DNA of 64,000 bases from contig NZ_JAIQDE010000038.1 in assembly GCF_020037015.1 (NCBI RefSeq), positions 1 through 64,000 on the forward strand, in the 5' to 3' direction. The DNA comes from Corallococcus sp. AS-1-6. Lineage in GTDB: Bacteria; Myxococcota; Myxococcia; Myxococcales; Myxococcaceae. The position numbers and the translations under genes are program-made. Of this stretch, positions 44,159-57,200 are shown piece by piece. Every line of letters starts with the position of its first letter. Within the stretch, counting starts at the first letter, position 1. A model generated the notes under the pieces. The model was not told the DNA's origin. It worked only from the letters and a program-made list of their open reading frames with translations, and did not search any database.

Positions 44159-45156
44159 CCACCGCCACCCCCCGAACCGCCCCCGCCGTCCTCCCCGGGC
44201 CCAATGACGCCTGCTGGTGCGGCAGCGGCTCCAAGTACAAGAAGTGCCACCGCGGCGCGGACACCGTGGAGGCGCGCCGCAAGGGCTCCGACACCAATCG
44301 CAAGGGCGTCCGCCCGGGCATCGTCAGCCCCCGCCGCGTGGTGCCGCTCACCATCGGGCGGCCGGACTACGCGGACTCCGTGAGCGGCCGTCCCTCGCGC
44401 TCGCGCAACGAGCCGGACGTGAAGTCGCCGGACGTCATCGCCCGCATGCGCCGCGCCTGCCAGGCCGCCGCCCAGGTGCTGGTGGAGACCGCGCAGCACG
44501 TGCGCGTGGGCATCACCACGGACGAGCTGGACGCTATCGCGCACGAGGCCTACCTCAAGCGCGGCGGCTACCCCAGCACGCTGAACTACCACAAGTTCCC
44601 CAAGTCGCTCTGCACCTCCGTCAACGAGGTCATCTGCCACGGCATCCCCGACAGCCGCGCGCTGGAGGACGGCGACATCGTCAACCTGGACATCACCATC
44701 TACCTGGATGGCGTCCACGGCGACTGCTCGGCCACGTACCTGGTGGGCAACGTGGAGCCCCAGCACCAGCGCCTGGTGCAGATCGCCAGGGAGTGCCTGG
44801 ACATCGGCATCGCCGCGGTGAAGCCGGGCCGGCCCATCAGCGACATCGGCCGCGCGGTGGAGGCCCACGCCGTGAAGAACGGCACCAGCGTGGTGCGCGC
44901 CTACTGCGGCCACGGCATCGGCGAGACCTTCCACACCGCGCTCCAGATTCCGCACTACTACGAGCCGGAGGCCGACACCATCATGCAGCCCGGGATGGTC
45001 TTCACCGTGGAGCCGATGATCAACCAGGGCCACTGGGACCACCGCACGTGGAACGACGACTGGACCGTCGTCACCGCGGACGGCATGCGCAGCGCCCAGT
45101 TCGAGCACACCCTGCTCGTCACCGACACGGGCGCGGAGATCCTCACCGTCCCCTGA
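44155..45156 (+). CDS. map: Type I methionine aminopeptidase with N-terminal SEC-C zinc motif
   Basis: The 333-residue protein has an N-terminal SEC-C motif (CWCGSGSKYKKCH, about residues 20-32) that binds zinc and may dock on ribosomes. The MetAP catalytic domain (about 85-333) has metal ligands in NLDITIYLDGVHGDCS (two Asp), YCGHGIG (His), FTVEPMI (Glu) and QFEHT (Glu). It removes the N-terminal Met of new proteins. It is coupled to an AlpA-like regulator, an unusual neighbour, and followed by a strong terminator. It may be one of several map genes. Confidence 0.95.
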   Translation: MTTATPRTAPAVLPGPNDACWCGSGSKYKKCHRGADTVEARRKGSDTNRKGVRPGIVSPRRVVPLTIGRPDYADSVSGRPSRSRNEPDVKSPDVIARMRRACQAAAQVLVETAQHVRVGITTDELDAIAHEAYLKRGGYPSTLNYHKFPKSLCTSVNEVICHGIPDSRALEDGDIVNLDITIYLDGVHGDCSATYLVGNVEPQHQRLVQIARECLDIGIAAVKPGRPISDIGRAVEAHAVKNGTSVVRAYCGHGIGETFHTALQIPHYYEPEADTIMQPGMVFTVEPMINQGHWDHRTWNDDWTVVTADGMRSAQFEHTLLVTDTGAEILTVP

Positions 45157-45181
45157 GTGAGGCCTCCCCCCTGAAACAGCT

Positions 45182-45214
45182 CGGGCCCCGGACGCGCTTC
45201 GCCTCCGGGGCCCG
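45182..45214. terminator. Terminator between map and pullulanase
   Basis: CGGGCCCCGGA and TCCGGGGCCCG form a perfect 11-bp stem with an 11-base loop, followed by CTTCATTTCC on the plus strand. It lies between two convergent genes and can serve both. Confidence 0.8.
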
Positions 45215-45242
45215 CTTCATTTCCAGCCGGAGCCCTGAGCCC

Positions 45243-48662
<3,420 letters not shown>

Positions 48663-49014
48663 GCGGGGAACCGCGAATGGAACTCTCAGGGGAAACCTCC
48701 AGGGGGGATGGAATCCCGGGCACGGTAGCAGCCGGTCCTGTCACGGAAACCCCTGGGGCATTTTCGCGGTTTGCCTGACCCGCTGGATGATCGCGTCGGG
48801 ACCGGCGCATCCACCCCAGCACGTCGGATGGGGAAGGGCGTCCAACCAAGACGCGGTGCGGCAGGAACCACGCGCTCCGTTGAGTCCGCTCACGCCATGC
48901 GTCACACGGGTGTGCAGAGGAAGACATTGGGCACATGGCGCGTTGCGCCATCAGCCGATTGTTCCGACGGCCCTTCACCCCTTTCAAGACTGTTGGATAC
49001 AGTGCCGCGCCCAG
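48663..49014. promoter_or_regulatory. Divergent promoter region between pullulanase and amylase
   Basis: These 352 bases hold no convincing gene. They contain the leader and ribosome site of the pullulanase (GGAGG near 48697-48701). A perfect inverted repeat ATGGCGC-GTT-GCGCCAT lies at 48935-48951, and TTCACC with GATACA 16 bases apart near 48978-49005 could be a weak sigma-70-type promoter for the amylase. Shared control of both glucan enzymes is likely. Confidence 0.45.
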
Positions 49015-50652
49015 ATGTCCTCCAGCCTCCCCTGCCCACAACCGAACGCTGTCTCCCACCGCGGTCGGTGGCGCCCGATGCTCCAGGGCCTTGTCGCCCT
49101 GTGTCTGGCGGGGTGCGCCACGGCCCCCACCCCGACGCAGCCCGCGACACAGCCCGCCGCGACACAGCCCGCCACGCAGGCGGCGCCGGCGCCGGCCCCC
49201 GAACCCGTGAAGGAGGCCGCGCCCGCGCGGCCCGCTCCGGCTCCGGCGCCGAAGGAGCCCGCGCGGCCCTGGGCGGATGAGGTCCTGTACTTCGTGGTGG
49301 TGGATCGCTTCGCGGACGGGGACCCCTCCAACAACGAGAAGGGGGACGTGAAGGAGCCGGGCACCTTCCACGGCGGCGACCTGAAGGGGCTCACCTCGAA
49401 GCTGGACGAGCTGTCCTCGCTGGGCGTGACGGCGCTGTGGGTGACGCCGCTCTTGAAGCAGATCCCGGGCTTCGTCACCGGCGCCGGCTTCCCGGACTGG
49501 GGTTACCACGGCTACTGGGCGGACGACTTCCACGCGTTGGATCCGCGCTTCGGCACGGAAGAGGACTTCAAGGCGCTGGTGGACGCGGCGCACGCGCGCG
49601 GCATCCGCGTGCTGCTGGACGTCGTCTACAACCACCCGGGCTACAACTCGCGCTACCTGAAGGACCACCCGGACTGGCTGCGCTCGGAGGACAAGGGCAC
49701 CTGCGGTTCGGATCACCTGACGACGTGCGTGGCGGGCCTGCCGGACTTCAAGACCGAGCGCCCGGAGGTGGCGAAGTACCTGCTGGACGCGCAGATCGAC
49801 TGGGCGAAGCGCTCCGGCGTGGACGGCTTCCGGCTGGACACCGTGAAGCACGTGTCCCACGACTTCTGGAAGGAGCACCGCCGCCGCACGCGCGCTGAAA
49901 TCTCCCCGGACTTCTTCCTCCTGGGCGAGGTGTGGGGCGGCGACGTGCAGGTGCTGGAGCCGTACTTCACCCCGGACGAGATGGACGCCGGGTTCGACTT
50001 CGCCTTCCAGGGCAACGCGCTGGGCTTCGTCCAGGGCCGTGGCCGCGCGGTGGCGTTCGACCGCTATCTCCAGTCGCGCGCGAAGGTGACGCCGGGCCAC
50101 CACCTGTCGCATTTCCTCTCATCGCACGACGTGGACGGGGCGCTGCATCAGTTGCAGGGCAACGTGCCCCTCTTCCGTCTGGCCGCCACGCTGCAGCTCA
50201 CCACGAGCGGCATCCCCGTCATCTATTACGGCGAGGAGGTGGGCCGCGCGGGCGGTGACTGGCCGCAGAACCGCAGCGACATGCCGTGGGGCAAGCAGGC
50301 GGTGAAGCCTGGCGCGGGGAAGAAACGCGACGAGGCATTGCGCGAGTATTACAAGCGCCTCATCGCCATCCGCCGCGCGCACCCGGCCCTGTCGCGGGGC
50401 ACGCACGCGCCGCTCTCCACCGAAGGTGATGTGTATGTCTTCCAGCGGCGCGACGAAGCGTCTGGCGACACGGTGGTGGTGGCGGTGAACCGCGGCAAGG
50501 CGAAGGGCACGGTGTCCGTGCCGTGGCCGGAGGCGTGGACGGGCGTCGGCGAGGTGGAGGACCTGCTGAACGGAGGGCGGACGAAGGCTGGCGCCACGCT
50601 GGACCTGGCGCTTGCGCCGCTGTCCGCGCGCATCCTCGGACGCGTGCCGTGA
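49015..50652 (+). CDS. Alpha-amylase family (GH13) lipoprotein
   Basis: The 545-residue protein has a lipoprotein signal (LVALCLAGC), a Pro/Ala/Thr-rich stalk with repeated QPATQPA units, and a GH13 barrel (from about 90). DVVYNHPG, GFRLDTVKH (nucleophile Asp275), LLGEVWGG (Glu305) and SSHDVDG (Asp372) are complete. It should cut alpha-1,4 glucans or maltodextrins in the envelope. ATG at 49015 keeps Arg residues before the signal helix; ATG at 49078 is possible. The MalK gene begins 82 bases later. Confidence 0.93.
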   Translation: MSSSLPCPQPNAVSHRGRWRPMLQGLVALCLAGCATAPTPTQPATQPAATQPATQAAPAPAPEPVKEAAPARPAPAPAPKEPARPWADEVLYFVVVDRFADGDPSNNEKGDVKEPGTFHGGDLKGLTSKLDELSSLGVTALWVTPLLKQIPGFVTGAGFPDWGYHGYWADDFHALDPRFGTEEDFKALVDAAHARGIRVLLDVVYNHPGYNSRYLKDHPDWLRSEDKGTCGSDHLTTCVAGLPDFKTERPEVAKYLLDAQIDWAKRSGVDGFRLDTVKHVSHDFWKEHRRRTRAEISPDFFLLGEVWGGDVQVLEPYFTPDEMDAGFDFAFQGNALGFVQGRGRAVAFDRYLQSRAKVTPGHHLSHFLSSHDVDGALHQLQGNVPLFRLAATLQLTTSGIPVIYYGEEVGRAGGDWPQNRSDMPWGKQAVKPGAGKKRDEALREYYKRLIAIRRAHPALSRGTHAPLSTEGDVYVFQRRDEASGDTVVVAVNRGKAKGTVSVPWPEAWTGVGEVEDLLNGGRTKAGATLDLALAPLSARILGRVP

Positions 50653-50734
50653 GGCACCCGGCGGTGCATGCGCAGAACCTGACCCGGACGTGCTGTTGTC
50701 ACCGGCGCGAGCGGGGCTCTTGCTGGAGGGCCTG

Positions 50735-51829
<1,095 letters not shown>

Positions 51830-51849
51830 TATCCCGGAGGATTTTCCCA

Positions 51850-53073
51850 ATGACGCACCTGCGAACGCTGCTCGCGGCCCTCTGTCTGTGCGCAGTCGGC
51901 CTGTTGCCCGTCCCGTCCTTCGCCGCCACGGAGCTGGTGCTCTGGCACGCCTACCGCGCGGAGGAGAAGGCCGCGCTGGAGAAGGTGGTCGCCGAGTACA
52001 ACAAGGCCAACGAGGGCAAGGTCAAGGTCACCACGCTGGCGGTGCCCTACGACGCCTACGCGGACAAGATTTCGGCCACCGTGCCGCGCGGCAAGGGCCC
52101 GGACCTCTTCATCTTCGCGCAGGACCGCCTGGGCGGCTGGATTGAAGCGGGCAACACGGTGGAGCCCATCGACTTCTTCCTGGATGACGCGACGAAGAAG
52201 CGCTTCATCCCCACGACGATGGAGGCGATGACCTACCGCGGGACGGCGTACGGCCTGCCGCTGAACTACAAGGTCATCACGCTCATCTACAACAAGAAGC
52301 TGGTCCCCACGCCGCCCAAGACGTCCGGCGAGATGGTGACGATGGCCAAGAAGCTCACGGACGCGAAGGCGGGCCGCTTCGGCCTGGCGTACGCGTACAA
52401 CGACTTCTACTACCACGCGGCGGTGATGAACGGCTTCGGCGGCGGCGTGTTCGACGCGAAGAACGCCCCCACGCTGAACTCGCCCGCCAACGTGAAGTCG
52501 GTGGAGCAGGTCCTCAAGTGGAAGAACAAGGACGGCATCCTCCCCGCGGAGCCCTCCAGCGCGCTCATCACCTCGCTCTTCAACGAGGGCAAGGCCGCGA
52601 TGGTGTTCTCCGGCCCGTGGTTCCTGGGCGAGGTGGCGAAGAACGTGGACTACGGCCTGGCGCGGCTGCCCACGCTGGATGAGAACAAGGGCACGCCGAT
52701 GAAGCCCTGGATGACGGTGGAGGGCGTGTACGTGGCCGCCCCGTCGAAGAACAAGGAAGCGGCGTACGACTTCGCGAAGTTCCTCACCGACGCGGGCCCC
52801 GGCAAGACGCTGGCCCTGGAGGGCCGCCAGAGCCCCGCGAACCAGGCGGTGTACCAGGACGCGAAGGTGGCCGCGGATCCGCTGCTCAAGGCGATGAAGG
52901 ACCAGGTGGACGTGGCGGTGCCCATGCCCAACCTGCCGGAGATGTCCATGGTCTGGACCCCGGCCACCAGCGCGATGAACACCGTGTTCAAGAACACCGC
53001 CACCCCCAAGGCGGCGCTGGACGCGGCCCAGAAGAGCGTGGCGAAGGACGTCGCCGGCCTGCGCAAGAAGTAA
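51850..53073 (+). CDS. Maltose/maltodextrin-type periplasmic binding protein
   Basis: The 407-residue protein has a signal peptide ending PSFAA and a MalE-like fold: ELVLWHAYRAEEKAALEKVV, GKGPDLFIFAQDRLGGWIEAG, YGLPLNYKVITLIYNKKL, MVFSGPWFLGEV and PWMTVEGVYV. It captures malto-oligosaccharides for the importer. GGAGGA is placed about 10 bases before the ATG, and the permease gene follows after 13 bases. Confidence 0.94.
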   Translation: MTHLRTLLAALCLCAVGLLPVPSFAATELVLWHAYRAEEKAALEKVVAEYNKANEGKVKVTTLAVPYDAYADKISATVPRGKGPDLFIFAQDRLGGWIEAGNTVEPIDFFLDDATKKRFIPTTMEAMTYRGTAYGLPLNYKVITLIYNKKLVPTPPKTSGEMVTMAKKLTDAKAGRFGLAYAYNDFYYHAAVMNGFGGGVFDAKNAPTLNSPANVKSVEQVLKWKNKDGILPAEPSSALITSLFNEGKAAMVFSGPWFLGEVAKNVDYGLARLPTLDENKGTPMKPWMTVEGVYVAAPSKNKEAAYDFAKFLTDAGPGKTLALEGRQSPANQAVYQDAKVAADPLLKAMKDQVDVAVPMPNLPEMSMVWTPATSAMNTVFKNTATPKAALDAAQKSVAKDVAGLRKK

Positions 53074-53086
53074 GTGAGGAGCTGAA

Positions 53087-55135
53087 GTGAGCCAGAACGC
53101 CCCCCAGCAGCCCCCTTCCGCGGCCGGCGCCCCCACGCCGGCCCGTGTCTCTCCGAACGGTTCAGCGCCGGATCCCTCGACGCCGGGAGCCGCTGGCCGC
53201 GCGGGCGGCTACCGGGGGCGCGTGCTGGTGGGGCTCGCCCTGGCGCTGGGCGTGTCCCTGTTCCTGGCGCACGGCCTGCTCCAGCGCGCCAACCAGGAGC
53301 GCGCGGCCGAGCGCGAGCAGCGCACGGCCACCGTGGCCCTGCTGGGGCTGACGGACCTGGTGCAGCGCGCGGGCGGCACGGGCGACGCCGTGAAGGCCGT
53401 GGTGGCGGGCTGGCCGGGCATGCCGGGCAGCTCCGTGCGCGTCATCGCCTTCAGCGGCATCCGGCTGGAGGCGTCCACCTTCCCGGATGACACCGGGGAC
53501 AAGGCGGCGCCGCGCCGGCTGTCGCGCGACGAGAAGCCGCTGTACGACCGCGGCCAGCGCCTGCGCGCCGCCGTGGAGACGAACCGCGAGGAGGGCGGCG
53601 CGCGCAAGGCGGAGGTGGAGTCGGAGCTGCTCGACAACGGCGGAAGCCGCCTGTTGTCCGCGCCCGTGGAGGTGGACGGGCAGGTGGTGGGCTCCGTGGA
53701 GTCCCTCACCCCGGTGGTGGTGAAGGGCCAGACGCCCTCCTGGACGCCGGTGCTGCTGGCGTTCCTGCTGCCGCTGGCGGCGTGCGCGGCGGCGGTGTTC
53801 GCGCTGTCGCGCCAGGGCGTGCGCGTGGCGGTGGCGGCGGCGCTGTTCCTGGCGGGCCTGGGTGGCTACACCGTCTATTCGCTGCGCGCGCTGGACGCGG
53901 AGCTGCGGCAGACGGAGGACGCGGTCAGCGCGGAGCTGCGCACGCGCGGCGAGAAGGCCCGGGCGCTCATCGCCGCCAACAACCTCAACGCGGAGCCCGC
54001 GCTCAAGCCCGGCGCGTGGGACGCGGACGCCATGCGCCGCCCGCTGGGCAAGCTGACGGAGTCCGGCGCGCCGGATGAAGCGAAGCTCGCGGCGGCGGGC
54101 GCGCAGGTGCGCGGCAACGCGAGCAAGGCGCTGGGCGCGCTGGGCGTGGTGGGGCTGGCGGTGCTGCTGTTCATCGGCCTGGGCGCGCTGCACCGCGCGG
54201 TGGCCACGGCGGTGGAGCACCGGCAGGCCTACGCATACATCCTGCCCGCCATGGTGGGCATGGTGGTGCTGGTGTTCTTCCCGTTCGCCTACGGCATCAC
54301 GCTGTCGTTCACGGACGCCAACCTCTACAACAGCAGCCAGCCGCTGTCCGAGTTGTGGGTGGGCTTCCGCAACTACGTGGACATCCTGGGCGACTTCAGC
54401 TTCGCGAAGACGGCGGCGGACGGCTCGCTGGTCTTCAACTACCTGAACTTCTATTACACGCTGCTCTTCACCATCGTGTGGACGGTCACGAACGTGACCA
54501 TCGGCGTGACGGTGGGCCTGCTGCTCGCGCTGGCGCTCAACGTGCCGAACCTGAAGATGCGGCCGGTGTACCGCGTGCTGCTGATTCTTCCGTGGGCCAT
54601 GCCCAACTACATCACCGCGCTCATCTGGAAGGGCATGTTCCACCAGCAGTTCGGCGTGGTGAACCACGTCATCCGGATGTTCGGTGGTGACGGGCTGGCG
54701 TGGTTCGACTCGCCGCTCACGTCGTTCTTCACGGCGCTGGCCACCAACGGCTGGCTGTCCTTCCCGTTCATGATGGTGGTGTCGCTGGGCGCGCTCCAGT
54801 CCATCCCGGGGGAGCTCTATGAGGCGGCGCGCGTGGACGGCGCCAACCGGTGGCAGCAGTTCACCGCCATCACGCTGCCCGCGCTGAAGCCCGCGCTGGT
54901 GCCGGCGGTCATCCTGTCGGTGGTGTGGACCTTCAACATGTTCAACATCATCTTCCTGGTGACGGGCGGCGACCCGGGCGGCTCCACCGAAATCCTGGTC
55001 ACCCAGGCGTACAAGTTCGCCTTCGAGCGCTACCGCCACGGCTACGCGGCGGCGTACTCCACCGTCATCTTCGGCATCCTGCTGCTCTACAGCATGGTGC
55101 AGAACCGCGTGAGCCGCGCCACGGAGGCCGCGTAA
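53087..55135 (+). CDS. MalF-type permease with large N-terminal sensor-like extension
   Basis: The 682-residue protein ends in a normal MalF-like core (from about 382, LPAMVGMVVLVFFPFAYGITLSF) with the EAA loop ELYEAARVDGANRWQQF, which docks on MalK. Before it lie about 370 extra residues: a Pro-rich cytoplasmic tail, helix 46-63, a soluble region 64-220 that would be periplasmic, helices 221-240 and 247-266, a second soluble region 267-347 and a helix 348-366. E. coli MalF has no such N-terminus. The extension resembles a membrane sensor input domain. GTG start with GAGGAG upstream. Confidence 0.9.
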   Translation: MSQNAPQQPPSAAGAPTPARVSPNGSAPDPSTPGAAGRAGGYRGRVLVGLALALGVSLFLAHGLLQRANQERAAEREQRTATVALLGLTDLVQRAGGTGDAVKAVVAGWPGMPGSSVRVIAFSGIRLEASTFPDDTGDKAAPRRLSRDEKPLYDRGQRLRAAVETNREEGGARKAEVESELLDNGGSRLLSAPVEVDGQVVGSVESLTPVVVKGQTPSWTPVLLAFLLPLAACAAAVFALSRQGVRVAVAAALFLAGLGGYTVYSLRALDAELRQTEDAVSAELRTRGEKARALIAANNLNAEPALKPGAWDADAMRRPLGKLTESGAPDEAKLAAAGAQVRGNASKALGALGVVGLAVLLFIGLGALHRAVATAVEHRQAYAYILPAMVGMVVLVFFPFAYGITLSFTDANLYNSSQPLSELWVGFRNYVDILGDFSFAKTAADGSLVFNYLNFYYTLLFTIVWTVTNVTIGVTVGLLLALALNVPNLKMRPVYRVLLILPWAMPNYITALIWKGMFHQQFGVVNHVIRMFGGDGLAWFDSPLTSFFTALATNGWLSFPFMMVVSLGALQSIPGELYEAARVDGANRWQQFTAITLPALKPALVPAVILSVVWTFNMFNIIFLVTGGDPGGSTEILVTQAYKFAFERYRHGYAAAYSTVIFGILLLYSMVQNRVSRATEAA

Positions 55136-55140
55136 ATCCC

Positions 55141-56028
55141 ATGGCGCTCTTCTCTGAACGTCGCGAGGGCATCCCCCACCTGCCGCTGCACGCGGTGCTG
55201 ATTGCCTTCACCCTCTTCACCATCTACCCCATCCTCTGGGTGGTGAGCCTGGCCTTCTCCGGCAAGCAGAGCCTGGCCATCGCCACGCTGCCGGAGAACC
55301 CCACCTTCTGGGACCGGCTGCGCGCGGTGACGCCGTGGCCGGAGTCCTTCAGCGTCTCCAACTTCGCGTCGGTGCTGGCGGACCAGCCGTTCGCGAAGTG
55401 GATGCTCAACAGCGCCATCGTGGCCATTGGCACCACGGTGCTGGGCGTCTTCATGGCGTGCACGGCGGCGTATGCCTTCAGCCGCTTCAAGTTCCCCGGC
55501 CAGCGCGCGGGCATGATGGCGTTCCTGGTGTCCCAGATGTTCCCGGGCACGCTGATGCTGATTCCGCTCTACATCATCCTGGTGCAGTGGCTGGGGCTGG
55601 GCAGCAGTCGGCTGGGGCTCATCATCGTGTACGCCACCACGTCCATCCCGTTCAGCGTGTGGATGCTCAAGGGCTACTTCGACACCATCCCCAAGGACCT
55701 GGAGGAGGCGGCGCTGATGGACGGCGCGTCCCCGGGGCGTATCTTCTGGAGCATCATCCTGCCGCTGGCCAAGCCCGCGGTGGCGGTGACGGCGCTGTTC
55801 AGCTTCATGACGGCGTGGAACGAGTTCATCCTCGCGGCGACGTTCATGGACCAGGAAGCCATGTACACGGCGCCGGTGGGCCTGCGCTTCTTCGTGGGCG
55901 GCTTCAGCCAGCAGTGGGGCTACTTCGCGGCCGGCTCCATCATCGTGTCCGTGCCCGTCGTGTTCCTCTTCCTCTTCCTGCAGAAGTACCTCGTCTCCGG
56001 GCTCACCGCCGGTGGCGTGAAGGGTTAG
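55141..56028 (+). CDS. MalG-type permease
   Basis: The 295-residue inner-membrane protein has six helices and the EAA loop DLEEAALMDGASPGRIFW, completing the importer with MalF. The end LVSGLTAGGVKG is typical of MalG. It begins 5 bases after the MalF stop and the DOMON-like gene follows after 57 bases, so the whole set is probably one transcript. Confidence 0.95.
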   Translation: MALFSERREGIPHLPLHAVLIAFTLFTIYPILWVVSLAFSGKQSLAIATLPENPTFWDRLRAVTPWPESFSVSNFASVLADQPFAKWMLNSAIVAIGTTVLGVFMACTAAYAFSRFKFPGQRAGMMAFLVSQMFPGTLMLIPLYIILVQWLGLGSSRLGLIIVYATTSIPFSVWMLKGYFDTIPKDLEEAALMDGASPGRIFWSIILPLAKPAVAVTALFSFMTAWNEFILAATFMDQEAMYTAPVGLRFFVGGFSQQWGYFAAGSIIVSVPVVFLFLFLQKYLVSGLTAGGVKG

Positions 56029-56085
56029 TCCCGCAGTCTTTCTTCGCAGTCCTTCCGTCTGTCGTTGCAAGGAGCAAGCACCCCC

Positions 56086-57057
56086 ATGATCAACCCCCGC
56101 ATCGCAGTCCTCACCCTGGCCGCTTCCCTGTCCGCGGCGCCGGCCCTGGCCGAGAAGGTGTCCTTCAAGGACCCCACCGGCGACGACAAGGGCCCGGGCA
56201 AGTACACCTACCCGACGGACCCCGTGTACAAGCCGGGCTCGTTCGACCTGACCGGCTTCAAGCTGGACCAGGGCGGCAACAAGACGGACGTGGAGATCCA
56301 GCTCAAGGCGTCGCTGGAGAACCCCTGGAAGATGGCGGACGGCTTCTCCGTGCAGGAGGTCTTCATCTTCATCGACACGGACCACAAGGCCGGCAGCGGC
56401 TTCACGGACAGCCCCCCGGGCCTGAACGTCTCCTTCGCGCCGGAAGACGCGTGGGACAAGGTCATCATCATCTCGCCGCAGGGCTCGTCGCGCGTGCGCG
56501 CGGAGGCCAACAACAAGGCCGGCGCGATGAAGAACGCCGTCGTGGTGCCCACCAAGGTGCGCGCCTCCGGCAACAAGATCACCGCCACGGTCATGAACTC
56601 CGACCTGGGCGCCGGTGACCCCTCCACCTGGGGCTACCAGGTCGTGATGCAGTCCAACGAGGGCTTCCCCGCGGACAACGACCTGCTCACCCGCCGCGTC
56701 AACGAGTACGAGGGCCAGCACCGCTTCGGCGGCGGCTCCGACTTCAACTGCGATCCGCACGTGATTGACGTGCTCGCGGGCCAGGGCAAGGGCGACAGCT
56801 CTGAAATCAAGGCCCAGTACGAGATGCTCGCGTACGAGTGCGCGGGTGACGGCTCCGCCACGAAGAAGGCCACGCTGAAGATGGTCTCCGGCCCGAAGCG
56901 CCCGGCGGCGCAGGGCAGCGCGGCGGCGGCTCCGGCCCCGGCTCCCGAGGCGGCTCCGGCGGCCCCGGCCCCGGCCCCGGCTCCGGCGCCCACGCCGGCC
57001 GCTCCGGCTGGAACGACGGTCGCTCCGGCGCCGACGACGGCCACGCCGACGAAGTAG
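56086..57057 (+). CDS. Periplasmic glucodextranase-DOMON-like protein
   Basis: The 323-residue protein has a signal peptide (SLSAAPALA) and a beta-rich domain with the start pattern FKDPTGDDKGPGKYTYPTD, FDLTGFKLDQGG and VFIFIDTDHKAGSG, as in the DOMON-like C-terminal binding domain of glucodextranases, which binds sugar. Its last 55 residues are an Ala/Pro repeat tail. It has no catalytic barrel, so it probably binds glucan in the periplasm next to the importer. It is a paralogue of the lipoprotein at 59546. Confidence 0.85.
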   Translation: MINPRIAVLTLAASLSAAPALAEKVSFKDPTGDDKGPGKYTYPTDPVYKPGSFDLTGFKLDQGGNKTDVEIQLKASLENPWKMADGFSVQEVFIFIDTDHKAGSGFTDSPPGLNVSFAPEDAWDKVIIISPQGSSRVRAEANNKAGAMKNAVVVPTKVRASGNKITATVMNSDLGAGDPSTWGYQVVMQSNEGFPADNDLLTRRVNEYEGQHRFGGGSDFNCDPHVIDVLAGQGKGDSSEIKAQYEMLAYECAGDGSATKKATLKMVSGPKRPAAQGSAAAAPAPAPEAAPAAPAPAPAPAPTPAAPAGTTVAPAPTTATPTK

Positions 57058-57064
57058 TCGGCAG

Positions 57065-57085
57065 CGGACTGTTCAAAACAGTCCG
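57065..57085. promoter_or_regulatory. 21-bp inverted repeat (CGGACTGTT-CAA-AACAGTCCG)
   Basis: Perfect 9-base arms around CAA lie 8 bases after the DOMON-like stop and 115 bases before the barrel gene. TTTCAAGG follows, so it may be a terminator; its A/T-rich centre and shape also fit an operator for the barrel gene. Confidence 0.55.
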
Positions 57086-57200
57086 TTTCAAGGTTTGATG
57101 CAACACGGGGAGGGCTGCCGTGGAGACCCCGCGGCGGCCCGGGAGAGGGGATGACCCCCCTCTGGTTCAAAAGCTTTCTGAGAAGGGTTTTCCGGACATC

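Noticed and set aside
48935-48951. ATGGCGC-GTT-GCGCCAT as a confirmed operator
   Set aside because: Short GC-rich repeats of this size are common by chance at this GC content; kept only as a note within the promoter region.
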